Source: Prevotella sp. AGR2160
GTDB taxonomy: Bacteria; Bacteroidota; Bacteroidia; Bacteroidales; Bacteroidaceae
Assembly (NCBI RefSeq): GCF_000424185.1
Contig: NZ_AUJK01000001.1
Span: 1-64,000, forward strand
Length of the DNA stretch: 64,000 nucleotides
Direction: 5' to 3'
The position numbers and the translations under genes were made by a program. Of the stretch, positions 8,014-16,774 are shown piece after piece (positions within the stretch are counted from its first letter, which is position 1; every line of letters starts with the position of its first letter). Under the pieces are notes generated by a model that had not been told where the DNA came from, ran no database searches, and saw only the letters and a program-made list of their open reading frames with translations.

Positions 8014-10761
8014 TCATTGATCCGTAACGGGACGGATACTCCGCGCCACCCAGGGGGCTGCCTGACGGTTATCATTCGACAGGATATAAAAATCCTTGTT
8101 GCTGCCGTTGTTGGCATAATAGAACCACAGAGATCCGGCGCGGCTCACACTGATGCTCCGGTATCCTGCCGTCCAGTAGGAGCCGGCAACGCCCCAGTCA
8201 TACAACATGCCGTCTGTCTCGCCCCGATAGCCCGTGGCGGGAAAGAAGATCACGTTTCCCGTCTGTGTCATCGTGTAAGGCTCCGTGAGGAAATTGAAAC
8301 CGATACTCAGCCAGCCGCCAACGGCATTGGCGTCATTGAAATCAGACGAGTTGCCAGCATCTGTGTTGATGAATCCCGAATAGGCATTCGTTGCCGGCAC
8401 ATGGAAGGGATAGGGACAGGGATCATAGATGGTGGGCGTGACCGTGGCGTCAGAGGCCCCGTCACTGGTCTGGTTGGCATCCCACAGATTCAACCGGTCC
8501 TTCGGCAGCCAGTGGTTGTCCTTCGGATTCTTCGTGTTCACCAGCATCCAGGTAGGATGGAGGATCGTCGCGCCCACTGCCGTCGCCGCCTTCCCCTGGC
8601 CATCAAAACCGGAAACCAGCTTAAACTCCTGAGCAGTAAACTTCACGTTCCCTTCGGGTCCTTTGAAGACGGGAGTATTCCAAATATCAAACGGATCTTT
8701 CCGGCCCCATTGATAGTAGGTGTTGCCGCCATTCTGCCAGAAGCCGACATGGGAGGTCACCGTCATCGTTGCCGTCTTCCCTGATTCCGGCTGCTGGAAG
8801 ACGATGGTGGCCGACCGCTGGGGATAGCTATAGCTCTTCTCATTATAGTCAACATAGCCGAGGTTGACGGGCATCATCTTATACCCCACTCCGCTGCGGT
8901 TCGTCACCGTGACCGGCGAGAGATCCTCATCTGTCACCCAGATATGCCAGCTCCAGAGAATCGGGGCGTCAGCAGCTGTAGAACTGTGCAGGGCGATGAC
9001 GAAGTTGCCGGGATAGATATGGGCGGGATCAACATAGAAGAGGATATAGCCTGTACTGTCCGTAGCATTGAAAGTGGTGATCACATTACTCTGTTTCACC
9101 ATTTCGTCATCGTTAACGTCCGTCCAGAGGATGGAGGCGAGGCGGGTGTTGGACTGTGCGGAGAGGACCGACTTGAAATAGTCCGTCTTCGTGATCCAGG
9201 GCTGTGTGATGGCCAGCCCTTGGGAGTCGTAGAAGTCAGCCAGCACTTGATCGGTACTCACCGTGGGATTGAAAGCGACATGGTTCGTCTTCCCGCCGCG
9301 GATGGCATTACCGAAGACCATCGGGATGGCATACCACCCGCCTTTGTGGATGACATAGCAGTTGGCGGTATTTCTCACATTCGTGATATTCCCGTAAGCG
9401 TCACGCAGGGAGAGGTCGCCGAGCGTGGCGGCATCACTATAGCGGGAGGCTTTCAGCGCGGCGACCAACGACTTATATTCCGATGTGCCGCCGTAAGGGA
9501 AGACATTCCAGGCCCCCTGCATGCGCTCATGATGGGTCTGCGTGTCCTGTACATACGACTGCATGGAGACCGACAGCGTCGTCGTCAGCCCCTGATCACC
9601 GGAGACATCCGTGAGAGAGAGCCAGGAGGGGGCTGTCGTCTGATACGTGCCTTCCGTGATATAACCCGCGACCTTCCACGGCTGCACGGCCGTCGTGCCC
9701 AGACTCGTCTTCGTGCTCTGGATGGTCACCGAGGAGGAGCCACCGGCGAAAGAGAATTCCACGGAAGGCGTGACGGTGAGGTCGTAGCTCCAGTTGATGG
9801 ATGACGTGGATACCTTATAGGTACAGATCGTTCCCGCCGTCCATGTCTGTCCGCCGATAGAGGCCTCCAACTGTCCCGTCTTGCCGTCGGTATCGGTATA
9901 GTCGAGGACGACACGGGCCGTGGAGGGCAGGGTCTGCGGCAGGAGCATGAAATAGTTGCTGCCCGTCTCGATAAACGTATTCTTGTCCTTGATGACGAGG
10001 TCGACGGTATTCGTCACCGTGCCCGTCGTCGTATAACTGTCCCATGTACCCGTCCGGAAATGGTAGGTGGCAACGGTATAGACATTCTCCAACGTCACCT
10101 TATTGATCGTGATCCCTTTCTTCACGTCATCAACGGCGAAGCGCACACCCGTGAGCAGATGACTGAAGGTCAGCGGCACCTGGGACGGACGGTCTGTCGA
10201 GGGGAAGGTGGCTGAACGGGTACCGAGGAGGTCCTGCTGCGCCGAGGCCGTCGACGGAGTATGATAGGTGAAGGCAAACTCCTTGGCCGTCGTCGTGGTG
10301 TTCGCCGTCGTCAGCACCGAGGAGGAGAGGTTCGCGGGGGCATAGGCATAGAAAGCCACGGGATTCGTCGCACTCTTCGGCCACGACTTCCCCGAATACC
10401 ATCCCGAGGCCTTCGTCACCTCAAAGGGAGCGGTGAAGACGGCTGCCGAGGAGACGGTGTCGAAAGCCACAACATCCATGGCATCATAGAAGGACGATGA
10501 GGTGACGGCGGTACCCCGTGAGAGGGCCTTCGGGCGCCCTGCTGCCGGTGCCGCCAGGGTATGGAGGTAGACTCTTCGCCCACCGACGCGGCCGCGCATG
10601 GCCGCGACATGCCTCCCCGTCTTCGCCGAAATCGCCGAAGTCTCACGGGTGGCAATGGCGAAGCCGATCCCCCCAGCCGGCCCGTCATCAGTCGTTAACA
10701 GGTCGGAGCAGGAAGAGAAGAGAATTACGCCTATAATGAGTGAAAGAGATAATCTGTTCAT
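8014..10761 (-). CDS. Fimbrillin-like lipoprotein with BACON-like and FISUMP-like C-terminal domains
   Basis: This protein of about 915 residues starts at the ATG at 10761, which overlaps the upstream stop codon (ATGA), so translation is likely coupled. Lipobox LFSSC is at about residue 17. Residues about 90-330 match fimbrillins ('NPVAFYAYAPANLSS', 'LTFSHLLTGVRFAV'). A segment near 340-420 with PSWLSL and alternating strands resembles a BACON domain. The C-terminal 300 residues carry 'YYQWGRKDPFDIWN', 'YDPCPYPFHVP', 'GYRGETDGML' and 'ARSIRPVTDQ', as in Fibrobacter-type major paralogous domains often fused to fimbrillins. This layout suggests a tip or adhesin subunit, which is inference. A frame extends 16 codons further upstream but lies within the previous gene. 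Confidence 0.8.
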   Translation of the reverse strand: MNRLSLSLIIGVILFSSCSDLLTTDDGPAGGIGFAIATRETSAISAKTGRHVAAMRGRVGGRRVYLHTLAAPAAGRPKALSRGTAVTSSSFYDAMDVVAFDTVSSAAVFTAPFEVTKASGWYSGKSWPKSATNPVAFYAYAPANLSSSVLTTANTTTTAKEFAFTYHTPSTASAQQDLLGTRSATFPSTDRPSQVPLTFSHLLTGVRFAVDDVKKGITINKVTLENVYTVATYHFRTGTWDSYTTTGTVTNTVDLVIKDKNTFIETGSNYFMLLPQTLPSTARVVLDYTDTDGKTGQLEASIGGQTWTAGTICTYKVSTSSINWSYDLTVTPSVEFSFAGGSSSVTIQSTKTSLGTTAVQPWKVAGYITEGTYQTTAPSWLSLTDVSGDQGLTTTLSVSMQSYVQDTQTHHERMQGAWNVFPYGGTSEYKSLVAALKASRYSDAATLGDLSLRDAYGNITNVRNTANCYVIHKGGWYAIPMVFGNAIRGGKTNHVAFNPTVSTDQVLADFYDSQGLAITQPWITKTDYFKSVLSAQSNTRLASILWTDVNDDEMVKQSNVITTFNATDSTGYILFYVDPAHIYPGNFVIALHSSTAADAPILWSWHIWVTDEDLSPVTVTNRSGVGYKMMPVNLGYVDYNEKSYSYPQRSATIVFQQPESGKTATMTVTSHVGFWQNGGNTYYQWGRKDPFDIWNTPVFKGPEGNVKFTAQEFKLVSGFDGQGKAATAVGATILHPTWMLVNTKNPKDNHWLPKDRLNLWDANQTSDGASDATVTPTIYDPCPYPFHVPATNAYSGFINTDAGNSSDFNDANAVGGWLSIGFNFLTEPYTMTQTGNVIFFPATGYRGETDGMLYDWGVAGSYWTAGYRSISVSRAGSLWFYYANNGSNKDFYILSNDNRQAAPWVARSIRPVTDQ

Positions 10762-12125
10762 TGTTCTACCGTTGTAAAATCGAGACTGCCGCCATCTTTG
10801 TCGCGCCACTCCTCGACACTGGGGTCATACCAGATCTCTACCGGGTCACGCCACGTATCGGAGGTGACCTTGAAAGAGAGGGACCGGAAACTGATATCGA
10901 GCTCGATATGATAGCTCATCCCGGGCTCCAGGGCATCCATGATCAGAGGGGACTCCAGCGTCACCTCCTCACGGTGATAGCCACCCGTGAGGACGAGGGA
11001 GGAGTCTACGGTCTGTATCGTATAAGTCACGAGGAGCTGCAGGGCACATTTCTTCAGGGCCGTGTCGGTAGGTACGAGGAGGAGATAACCAATGGTGTTG
11101 GCACTGCCGCCCCATGCCCGCTCGTCAGTAGTCTGCAACAAGGGCTTGGCGGTGGCGGTGACCCCTCCCACCCGGCAACGGCTGTTCCACGTCGCCGTGT
11201 CCGTCTTGGCCCAGTCGACATCGCGGAGACCGGTATAGAGGGAGGTAGTGTCGAGGTCCAGCGTGGTATGGCCGTAGGGACAATACTGTTGGATACTATC
11301 GTCCTCCACGGGATCAGGGTCATAGTCATAACCCTGGTAGTCCCAGAAGGGAGCTGCCGATGAACTGTAGCTGTGGAGGTCGAGCTGCCCCATGCGGGCG
11401 ATATTCCCCTTGAGCTGCAGCGACTTGATGAGGATGATCGTACCCTGACGGGGATTCACGGCTCCATCCGTGGAGGGCAGACTGGCATCGGAAGCCACGG
11501 AGAAGGTCAGACGGCTCAGGGCATGACGGAAATGGAACTTCACCACGCCGTCGTTGGTCTCCTTCGTCTGGTCCATCAGCGGCTCGGCATAGAGGAGATC
11601 GGTGGCCGAGGCCGGATAAGGGGAGATACGGTATTGGATTTGCGGATCACCGGCCGTGGCGACATTCGTCATGGCCGTGATCCCCTCACTGTTGCCCGTC
11701 TCCTGAAGGCCCTCCGTCGTACTCTTCACGACATCCGTGTAAGGCGCATAAGCGAAGAACGTCAAGCCGCCCGTACCGTCGGCATCGGCATCCGGCCAGT
11801 ATTTCAGTGGATCATATTCCCAATACTGCGTACTGTTGTTGTACGCCACGCCTTGATTCCACATAAAAACGGGCTTGCCCGTTCCGTCATATTTCTTACC
11901 ATCCTGATAATAGCCGAAGACGCCGAAGCCCAACCGCTGCAGCTTCGTCAGATTACTGATGCTACTGCGGGAACGGGACGACTTCACATAGGTATCGAAG
12001 GAGATGGACATACGGTCCCCTCCCGATGAACTGTCATCGGAGACGCTCTCTGTACACGCCGCTAACAAGGGAACAAAACAGAGGGATGTTATCCTAAACC
12101 AGGAAGGAAAAGGCCCTATTCTCAT
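10758..12125 (-). CDS. Fimbrillin family lipoprotein, first gene of the minus-strand operon
   Basis: This 455-residue lipoprotein has lipobox LLAAC with Cys at about residue 24. It then shows GFGVFGYYQDG, 'KPVFMWNQGVAYN', YWEYDPLKYWPD and LTFFAYAPYTD, the standard Mfa-like fimbrillin signature, followed by 'VKFHFRHALSRLTFSVAS'. A strong promoter on the minus strand ends only 7 nt before the ATG, so the messenger would have almost no 5' leader (see findings). No other in-frame start keeps the signal peptide. It heads an operon of five genes down to 693. It is divergent from the DUF3575/DUF5119/fimbrillin genes, which together make one surface-fimbria locus. Confidence 0.85.
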   Translation of the reverse strand: MRIGPFPSWFRITSLCFVPLLAACTESVSDDSSSGGDRMSISFDTYVKSSRSRSSISNLTKLQRLGFGVFGYYQDGKKYDGTGKPVFMWNQGVAYNNSTQYWEYDPLKYWPDADADGTGGLTFFAYAPYTDVVKSTTEGLQETGNSEGITAMTNVATAGDPQIQYRISPYPASATDLLYAEPLMDQTKETNDGVVKFHFRHALSRLTFSVASDASLPSTDGAVNPRQGTIILIKSLQLKGNIARMGQLDLHSYSSSAAPFWDYQGYDYDPDPVEDDSIQQYCPYGHTTLDLDTTSLYTGLRDVDWAKTDTATWNSRCRVGGVTATAKPLLQTTDERAWGGSANTIGYLLLVPTDTALKKCALQLLVTYTIQTVDSSLVLTGGYHREEVTLESPLIMDALEPGMSYHIELDISFRSLSFKVTSDTWRDPVEIWYDPSVEEWRDKDGGSLDFTTVEQ

Positions 12126-12132
12126 AACTTTG

Positions 12133-12163
12133 CAAAAGTACTACATATTTCATAGATCACAAA
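12133..12163 (-). promoter_or_regulatory. Promoter of the minus-strand fimbrillin operon
   Basis: On the minus strand, TTTG at 12163-12160 is followed after 19 nt by TACTTTTG at 12140-12133. This is the Bacteroidetes primary-sigma consensus (-33 TTTG, -7 TAnnTTTG). The expected start site falls 1-4 nt before the ATG at 12125. Confidence 0.75.
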
Positions 12164-12278
12164 ATGAAACTTTATCCTTTTTTTATAATTTAACATATAT
12201 CTGAGGTATAGAAAGCAGAAATATCGTAATTTTGCAACGAGATAAACGGGAATACGTTCAAGAAGAGAAAGAAGAAAT

Positions 12279-13001
12279 ATGCGCAAACTGCTGATAATCC
12301 TGTCTTTATTGATGATTATGATCAGTGGCAAGGCCCAGAATGCTGTCTACGACTTACAGTATAAGGCTTTGCGCGACCGCCTGTTGTGGCAGTCCGTGCG
12401 CCCCGATACCATCTACCGCTTTATCTTCTCCGATCCCTCCTCCCCTATCAATCCGAAAGCTGCCCCTCTCGTGGTCCCGAAGCCTCCAAAGAAGACCGGG
12501 GATCCTGTATTGGCCCTCAAGACGAATCTGCTCTACGACGCCCTCATCACCCCGAATATAGAACTGGAATACTGGCCCTGCCGACATCTCTCCTTCACCG
12601 GCGAGTGGCTCTTCCCCTGGTATACCTCTGCAGACCATGCCCGTGCTTATGAGCTGACGGAAGTCGGCGGTGAGCTGCGATGGTGGCCGCGCCCGTATCA
12701 TTTCTTCCTTGGTGCCTATGGCGCTTGGGGTTATTATGATCTCGAGGCGAAATGGAAGGGTGTACAGGGACATTTCATCTCTTACGGCCTCTCCACGGGA
12801 TGGCAGTGGCGACTCAGCCGGCATTGGCGGTTGGAGGGGTCCGTGGCCTTCGGCTATCTGAAGAGTCCCTATACCCATTATCGGGATATCAAACACGATG
12901 ACCGCCTCGTCCGTCAGTATAGTAAGGAACGCACGTATCTGGGTCCGACGAAGATCCGTCTGTCCCTGGTATGGGTCATCGGAGAAAGGAGGCGCCGATG
13001 A
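12279..13001 (+). CDS. DUF3575 family protein of a fimbrial operon
   Basis: This 240-residue protein has a signal peptide (cleavage near GKAQ, residue about 20). The family core is LALKTNLLYDALITPNIELE, then SFTGEWLFPWY, 'GGELRWWPRPYHFFLGAYG' and closing beta strands rich in Trp and Tyr. DUF3575 proteins are predicted small outer-membrane beta-barrel proteins commonly found with FimB/Mfa2-type fimbrial genes in Bacteroidales. A possible -7 box TAATTTTG lies at 12227-12234, and AAGAAGAGAAAGAAG sits before the ATG. The stop overlaps the start of the next gene (ATGA at 12998-13001). Confidence 0.85.
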   Translation: MRKLLIILSLLMIMISGKAQNAVYDLQYKALRDRLLWQSVRPDTIYRFIFSDPSSPINPKAAPLVVPKPPKKTGDPVLALKTNLLYDALITPNIELEYWPCRHLSFTGEWLFPWYTSADHARAYELTEVGGELRWWPRPYHFFLGAYGAWGYYDLEAKWKGVQGHFISYGLSTGWQWRLSRHWRLEGSVAFGYLKSPYTHYRDIKHDDRLVRQYSKERTYLGPTKIRLSLVWVIGERRRR

Positions 13002-13999
13002 AGTTCGTTCAACTGTTTGCCGGCTGTCTCCTGCTCCTGTCCTGCGGTGAGAAGGAGTTTCTGGAGCGCCGTGATCTCGTCGATCCCGACGCGCCGACGA
13101 TGACCACCATCCATGTCGACTGGACAACGCTCTTCGGGAAGTTGCCCTCGGGAATGACCGTGGACCTGTGGGACTCCACGGGAGTCGTACACCGCGATCT
13201 GACCAATAACGTCACCTCTTATAGTAAGTACCTGAGCGACGGCCCCTGGCGGCTGCTCATCCATAACCTCTCGGCCGGCGAGTTGAATACGTTCCGGTTA
13301 GAAGACGAGGACAACTACGACTCTATCCGTATCACCGCCCTGCCCCTCTCCGACCATACCGCCGAGAGCTGGGAGGGTGACGGCACGATCATCCAGACGC
13401 CGGAGCCCTTCGGCATCGCCCTGGACACGCTGGACATCAACAACGAAGAGGAGGCGCGGCAAGACACGGAGGTCGTCAGACCGATCACCACGCCCCTCAC
13501 CGTCAATATCCATTTCGAGGATATCGAGAACCTGCGGTCCGTGAAGGCCGTCATCAACGGGTTCTCCACAGGCTATCTGCTGACACAGAACCGGCCGGAG
13601 GAGAGCAAGGGAAAGTTCTATCTCGACACCTGGACCAAGACGCTCGACGACACGAATAAGAAGAACGGTACCGTCTCTACGACCATCGCCACCTTCGGGC
13701 TCCCCGACCGCCATCTCGACATCGCCACACGCGACAGTATGGCCAATATGCTGACCTTACAGATCACCCTGCGCAACGACTCCGTCATCCAGCGGCAGGC
13801 GGCCATCGGCAACCGCTTCACCGTCAGCCTCGACGAGTTGGGACTGTCCTTCGCCCAGTATAACCTGTCTGTGACCATCGGCAGTACGACCGATCCGATC
13901 CCCCTGCCCAATGTCCCCGACAGCAACCAGAAACAGAGCGGATTCTCGGCCGACGTGGACAAGTGGGAAGATGGCGGAAATACGGACGTTCATTTTTAA
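12998..13999 (+). CDS. DUF5119-like fimbrial lipoprotein
   Basis: This 333-residue lipoprotein has lipobox LLLLSC with Cys at about residue 16. The N-terminal part has the pattern HVDWTTLFGKLPSGMTVDLW then DGPWRLLIHNLSAGE, as in DUF5119 proteins, which are paired with DUF3575 and fimbrillins and are thought to act as anchor or terminator subunits. The family call is from memory of that pattern and is moderate. The ATG at 12998 is preferred over an upstream frame because a strong GGAGAAAGGAGG lies at 12981-12992 and the ATG overlaps the previous stop. It ends in PLPNVPDSNQ followed by a DVDKWEDGG tail. Confidence 0.65.
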   Translation: MKFVQLFAGCLLLLSCGEKEFLERRDLVDPDAPTMTTIHVDWTTLFGKLPSGMTVDLWDSTGVVHRDLTNNVTSYSKYLSDGPWRLLIHNLSAGELNTFRLEDEDNYDSIRITALPLSDHTAESWEGDGTIIQTPEPFGIALDTLDINNEEEARQDTEVVRPITTPLTVNIHFEDIENLRSVKAVINGFSTGYLLTQNRPEESKGKFYLDTWTKTLDDTNKKNGTVSTTIATFGLPDRHLDIATRDSMANMLTLQITLRNDSVIQRQAAIGNRFTVSLDELGLSFAQYNLSVTIGSTTDPIPLPNVPDSNQKQSGFSADVDKWEDGGNTDVHF

Positions 14000-14034
14000 C
14001 CCCCAAAAAAAATCATAAAATTTCTTGCAAAAAA

Positions 14035-14066
14035 TTTGCACAGTTGAAAAATTGTGCTTAAATTTG
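14035..14066 (+). promoter_or_regulatory. Promoter of the plus-strand fimbrillin gene
   Basis: TTTG at 14035-14038, then 20 nt, then TAAATTTG at 14059-14066. This gives the fimbrillin its own transcript with a leader of about 85 nt, separate from the upstream DUF5119 gene. Confidence 0.75.
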
Positions 14067-14157
14067 CACGCCAAATCAAAATGACAGAATTGAAATAATT
14101 CTCAATTAAAAAACTATTGCTAAAAGGGATATAAGAATTTATTGAATCTTTAAGGTT

Positions 14158-15612
14158 ATGAATAAGGTTATTAAGTTTGTACCTGCAATGATCGCACTGG
14201 CTCTTGCCGGCTGCTCTCAAAGTTCCGATCTCACAGGTGAGGATCAGGCTAACACGAACAAGCAAGAAGTAAAAATTCCTGTTAATATGACGACTTACCA
14301 GGCCCGCGCCAATGTGCAGGGCCGTGCCGGTACGGCGGGCAGCATCAACTCCGTCGATGACCTCGTCGCCAAAGGTGGCTTCGGCGTCTTCGCCTATCAG
14401 ACAGGAAGCAAAGACTATTCTGCCGCACAGACTGAGTTCTACCCCGACTTTATGTACGATCAGCGCGTCAGTGGAACAGCAAGTTCTGATGGCTCTTCCT
14501 ATACTTGGGACTACACCCCGAAGAAATTCTGGCCGAACGACAACACGGTGGCCGACAACTCCACGAATAATGCCACTGGCGTGAAGAATACCGGCAAGGT
14601 CTCCTTCTTCGCCTATGCACCGTATGTCGCTACTTCTGACGCTACCAAGGGTACCGTCGAAGACGCAACCTCTGGTATCACGGGCTTCTCTGCTAACGGA
14701 ACTAACGGTGATCCGACCGTCAGCTATACCCTTCCTTCCGATGGTAATGTCGTTGACCTCCTCTGGGGTACGGCAGGCTCCAACGGTACAACGACCAATG
14801 GTACAGCCCAGGCCGGCAAGACGCTCTCCGGTGGTAAAGGCGCCGTGAATGTAGACCTGACGAAGATGAAGACCGACGGCAAGATCCAGTTTGTCTTCAA
14901 GCACGCCCTGGCTAAGCTCGGTGGTAAATCATCTGGTGATGATGTCAGCGGTCTGCTCATCAAGGCAGATCCGGATATTGATATTAAGGACCAGCTCGGC
15001 ACGAAGGGACCGACGAAGATCACCGTGACGGATATCACCATCACTACCGATCAGCCGGGCACAGATGGTAATCTCGTCGCTCAGAGTTTGGTCAACAGTG
15101 GTATCTTCAACTTGGCTACCGGTGTCTGGACTGCAGGAAAAGCAGAAACTGGAACGGTTAAGACAGAGATCACCAACAGCAAAGACAAAGGCAATGCCGT
15201 CCTTGCTGACGCTATCGCTGAGCCTGCGACAGTAAGTTCTTTCGATAATCTCCCCGCAGGTGTCACGGAGACCTCACAGAATGTCTACAAGGAAGAGACG
15301 AACCCGATGATCTTCATCCCGGGCAGTACGCTTCCGAAACTATATGTCACCATCACCTATACCGTTCGTACCAAGGATGAAAATGTTAAAAATGGCTTCA
15401 CATCGACCGTCAACGTGATCAGTAAGGTCATCGACTTCAACAGCAAGACGGTGGAGCTCAACAAGCGCTACACCCTCACCCTCATCCTCGGTCTGACGAG
15501 CGTGAAGTTTGAGGCTACCGTCAGCGACTGGGAGAAGGCAGAGAGTGGTACCGACACCAAGACGGTGGACAATACTGATGTCTATCTGCCGATCAACGTC
15601 AAGGACGCTTAG
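14158..15612 (+). CDS. Fimbrillin family lipoprotein, probable major fimbrial subunit
   Basis: This 484-residue lipoprotein has lipobox ALAGC with Cys at residue 19. Its fimbrillin hallmarks are GGFGVFAYQTGSKDYSA, EFYPDFMYDQRVSG, 'YTWDYTPKKFWPND', VSFFAYAPYV and 'KIQFVFKHALAKLGG', then 'LNKRYTLTLILGLTSVKFEA' near the C-terminus. Arginines at about residues 46-56 lie where type V fimbrillins are typically trimmed after lipoprotein export, a property of the family and not shown here. It has its own consensus promoter and a leader of about 85 nt, fitting an abundant structural subunit. It closely resembles the fimbrillin at 5136-6611, so the two probably arose by duplication. A strong hairpin follows at 15714-15749. 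Confidence 0.87.
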   Translation: MNKVIKFVPAMIALALAGCSQSSDLTGEDQANTNKQEVKIPVNMTTYQARANVQGRAGTAGSINSVDDLVAKGGFGVFAYQTGSKDYSAAQTEFYPDFMYDQRVSGTASSDGSSYTWDYTPKKFWPNDNTVADNSTNNATGVKNTGKVSFFAYAPYVATSDATKGTVEDATSGITGFSANGTNGDPTVSYTLPSDGNVVDLLWGTAGSNGTTTNGTAQAGKTLSGGKGAVNVDLTKMKTDGKIQFVFKHALAKLGGKSSGDDVSGLLIKADPDIDIKDQLGTKGPTKITVTDITITTDQPGTDGNLVAQSLVNSGIFNLATGVWTAGKAETGTVKTEITNSKDKGNAVLADAIAEPATVSSFDNLPAGVTETSQNVYKEETNPMIFIPGSTLPKLYVTITYTVRTKDENVKNGFTSTVNVISKVIDFNSKTVELNKRYTLTLILGLTSVKFEATVSDWEKAESGTDTKTVDNTDVYLPINVKDA

Positions 15613-15648
15613 TCAACAACCGGCAGTAGAAATTAATCCGATCCTTTT

Positions 15649-15680
15649 GTAGGTGGCTGCAACGTGGCGGCCACGCCAGA
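15649..15680. repeat. GTAGGTGG intergenic repeat, copy 1
   Basis: A short GC-rich imperfect palindrome begins GTAGGTGGCTGC and ends GGCGGCCACG. It is related to copies at 28270-28300, 37506-37538, 53387-53420 and 57003-57034. Confidence 0.7.
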
Positions 15681-15707
15681 GAATCAATTCCCCGCCAACA
15701 ATATACA

Positions 15708-15755
15708 AAAAAGACAGAGTAACAGATGATTCATCATCTGTTACTCTGTTTTTTA
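15708..15755. terminator. Bidirectional terminator
   Basis: A perfect 17-bp stem (15714-15730 with 15733-15749) is flanked by A-rich and T-rich runs on opposite sides. It sits between the convergent fimbrillin and patatin genes, so it can end both transcripts. Confidence 0.85.
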
Positions 15756-15776
15756 TATCCTCAAGAACGGGGTATC

Positions 15777-16622
15777 TTATACCTGTTCTTGGCAGAACTT
15801 CTCACCCAGTTCGAAGCCTTCCTCATAGAGGCGTTCGAGCTTGGCAGTGTCTTTCTCTATCCGTCCCACCTCCAGCGGGCGCAGCGGACGGATACACGTG
15901 ATCTTCCCCGCCGCCTCGAGGTCGTCAACGAGCTGTAACTGGCGGTTATACGCCACATGACGCTTGCTCAGGGCCAGCCGCAGCCGCGGATAGTTCTTAT
16001 AGATGAAGTTCGGTGTCTTCCGGTCCACGCCCGTGTCGCGCCACCCTTTGTTACGCGTCAGGATGACCACGTTATGTTCGTGTCCCGTAGCAATGGCCCG
16101 CTCCACGGGGATACTGTCGAGGATTCCGCCGTCGAGCATGGGGATGCCGTCGACCATCACGATCTTACTGACATAAGGCAGACTGCTCGAGGCCCGTACG
16201 ATATCGAGCGCCCGCTGCTTGTCCTTCGTCTCGGAGAGATACATCGGCCGGCCCGTCAGACAGTTCGTCGTCACCATCTCAAAACCCGCGGAGTGTTTGA
16301 AAAACTCGTCGAAGTCAAAAGGCAACAGTTGGTTGGGAAATCGATCATACAACAGTTGCCGGTCGAAGATACAGCCCTGGGTCACGAGATGGCGCAGACC
16401 GATATAATGGTAACGGGCGAGGTAGTCGATATTTGAAATGCGTGCCCTCCGCGGCTGACGGGAGATATACGACATGCCGTTGCAGGCTCCCGCGGAGACG
16501 GCGACGGTATAGCGGAAGTAGAGCTGGTACTTCATGAAAGCGTCCAGGACACCACTCGTGAAGACACCGCGCATCCCTCCCCCTTCAAGGACAAGACCCG
16601 TATTCCAATTGATTTTCAACAT
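15777..16622 (-). CDS. Patatin-like phospholipase (YjjU type)
   Basis: This protein of 281 residues is a predicted serine lipase/acyl hydrolase acting on phospholipid. The oxyanion motif GGGMRG is at residues 14-19. The nucleophile elbow reads V-S-A-G-A with Ser43, where the first Gly of the usual GxSxG is replaced by Ala. The catalytic Asp lies in D-G-G at about 164-166. No signal peptide is seen, so it is probably cytoplasmic. The ATG at 16622 is chosen because the frame's only earlier start is a TTG two codons upstream. A minus-strand TATCTTTG at 16693-16686 may be its -7 box. It stands alone between the fimbrial locus and the divergent aminopeptidase P gene. Confidence 0.85.
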   Translation of the reverse strand: MLKINWNTGLVLEGGGMRGVFTSGVLDAFMKYQLYFRYTVAVSAGACNGMSYISRQPRRARISNIDYLARYHYIGLRHLVTQGCIFDRQLLYDRFPNQLLPFDFDEFFKHSAGFEMVTTNCLTGRPMYLSETKDKQRALDIVRASSSLPYVSKIVMVDGIPMLDGGILDSIPVERAIATGHEHNVVILTRNKGWRDTGVDRKTPNFIYKNYPRLRLALSKRHVAYNRQLQLVDDLEAAGKITCIRPLRPLEVGRIEKDTAKLERLYEEGFELGEKFCQEQV

Positions 16623-16774
16623 ACTCAACGCTTCGTTTATTGCTTAATTTATTATAAATTTTCCGTTTTTATTCATTTTTCCATGCAAAGATAATACTTT
16701 TTTCCGAAAAAATCTGTAACTTTGCAATCAAATTCCGATCATCAACGGAAAAAGGTAAAAAATTGTAAGAAAAT

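Noticed and set aside
15653..15901. 82-codon frame beyond the fimbrillin
   Set aside because: It crosses the intergenic repeat and the bidirectional terminator and is antisense to the patatin gene.
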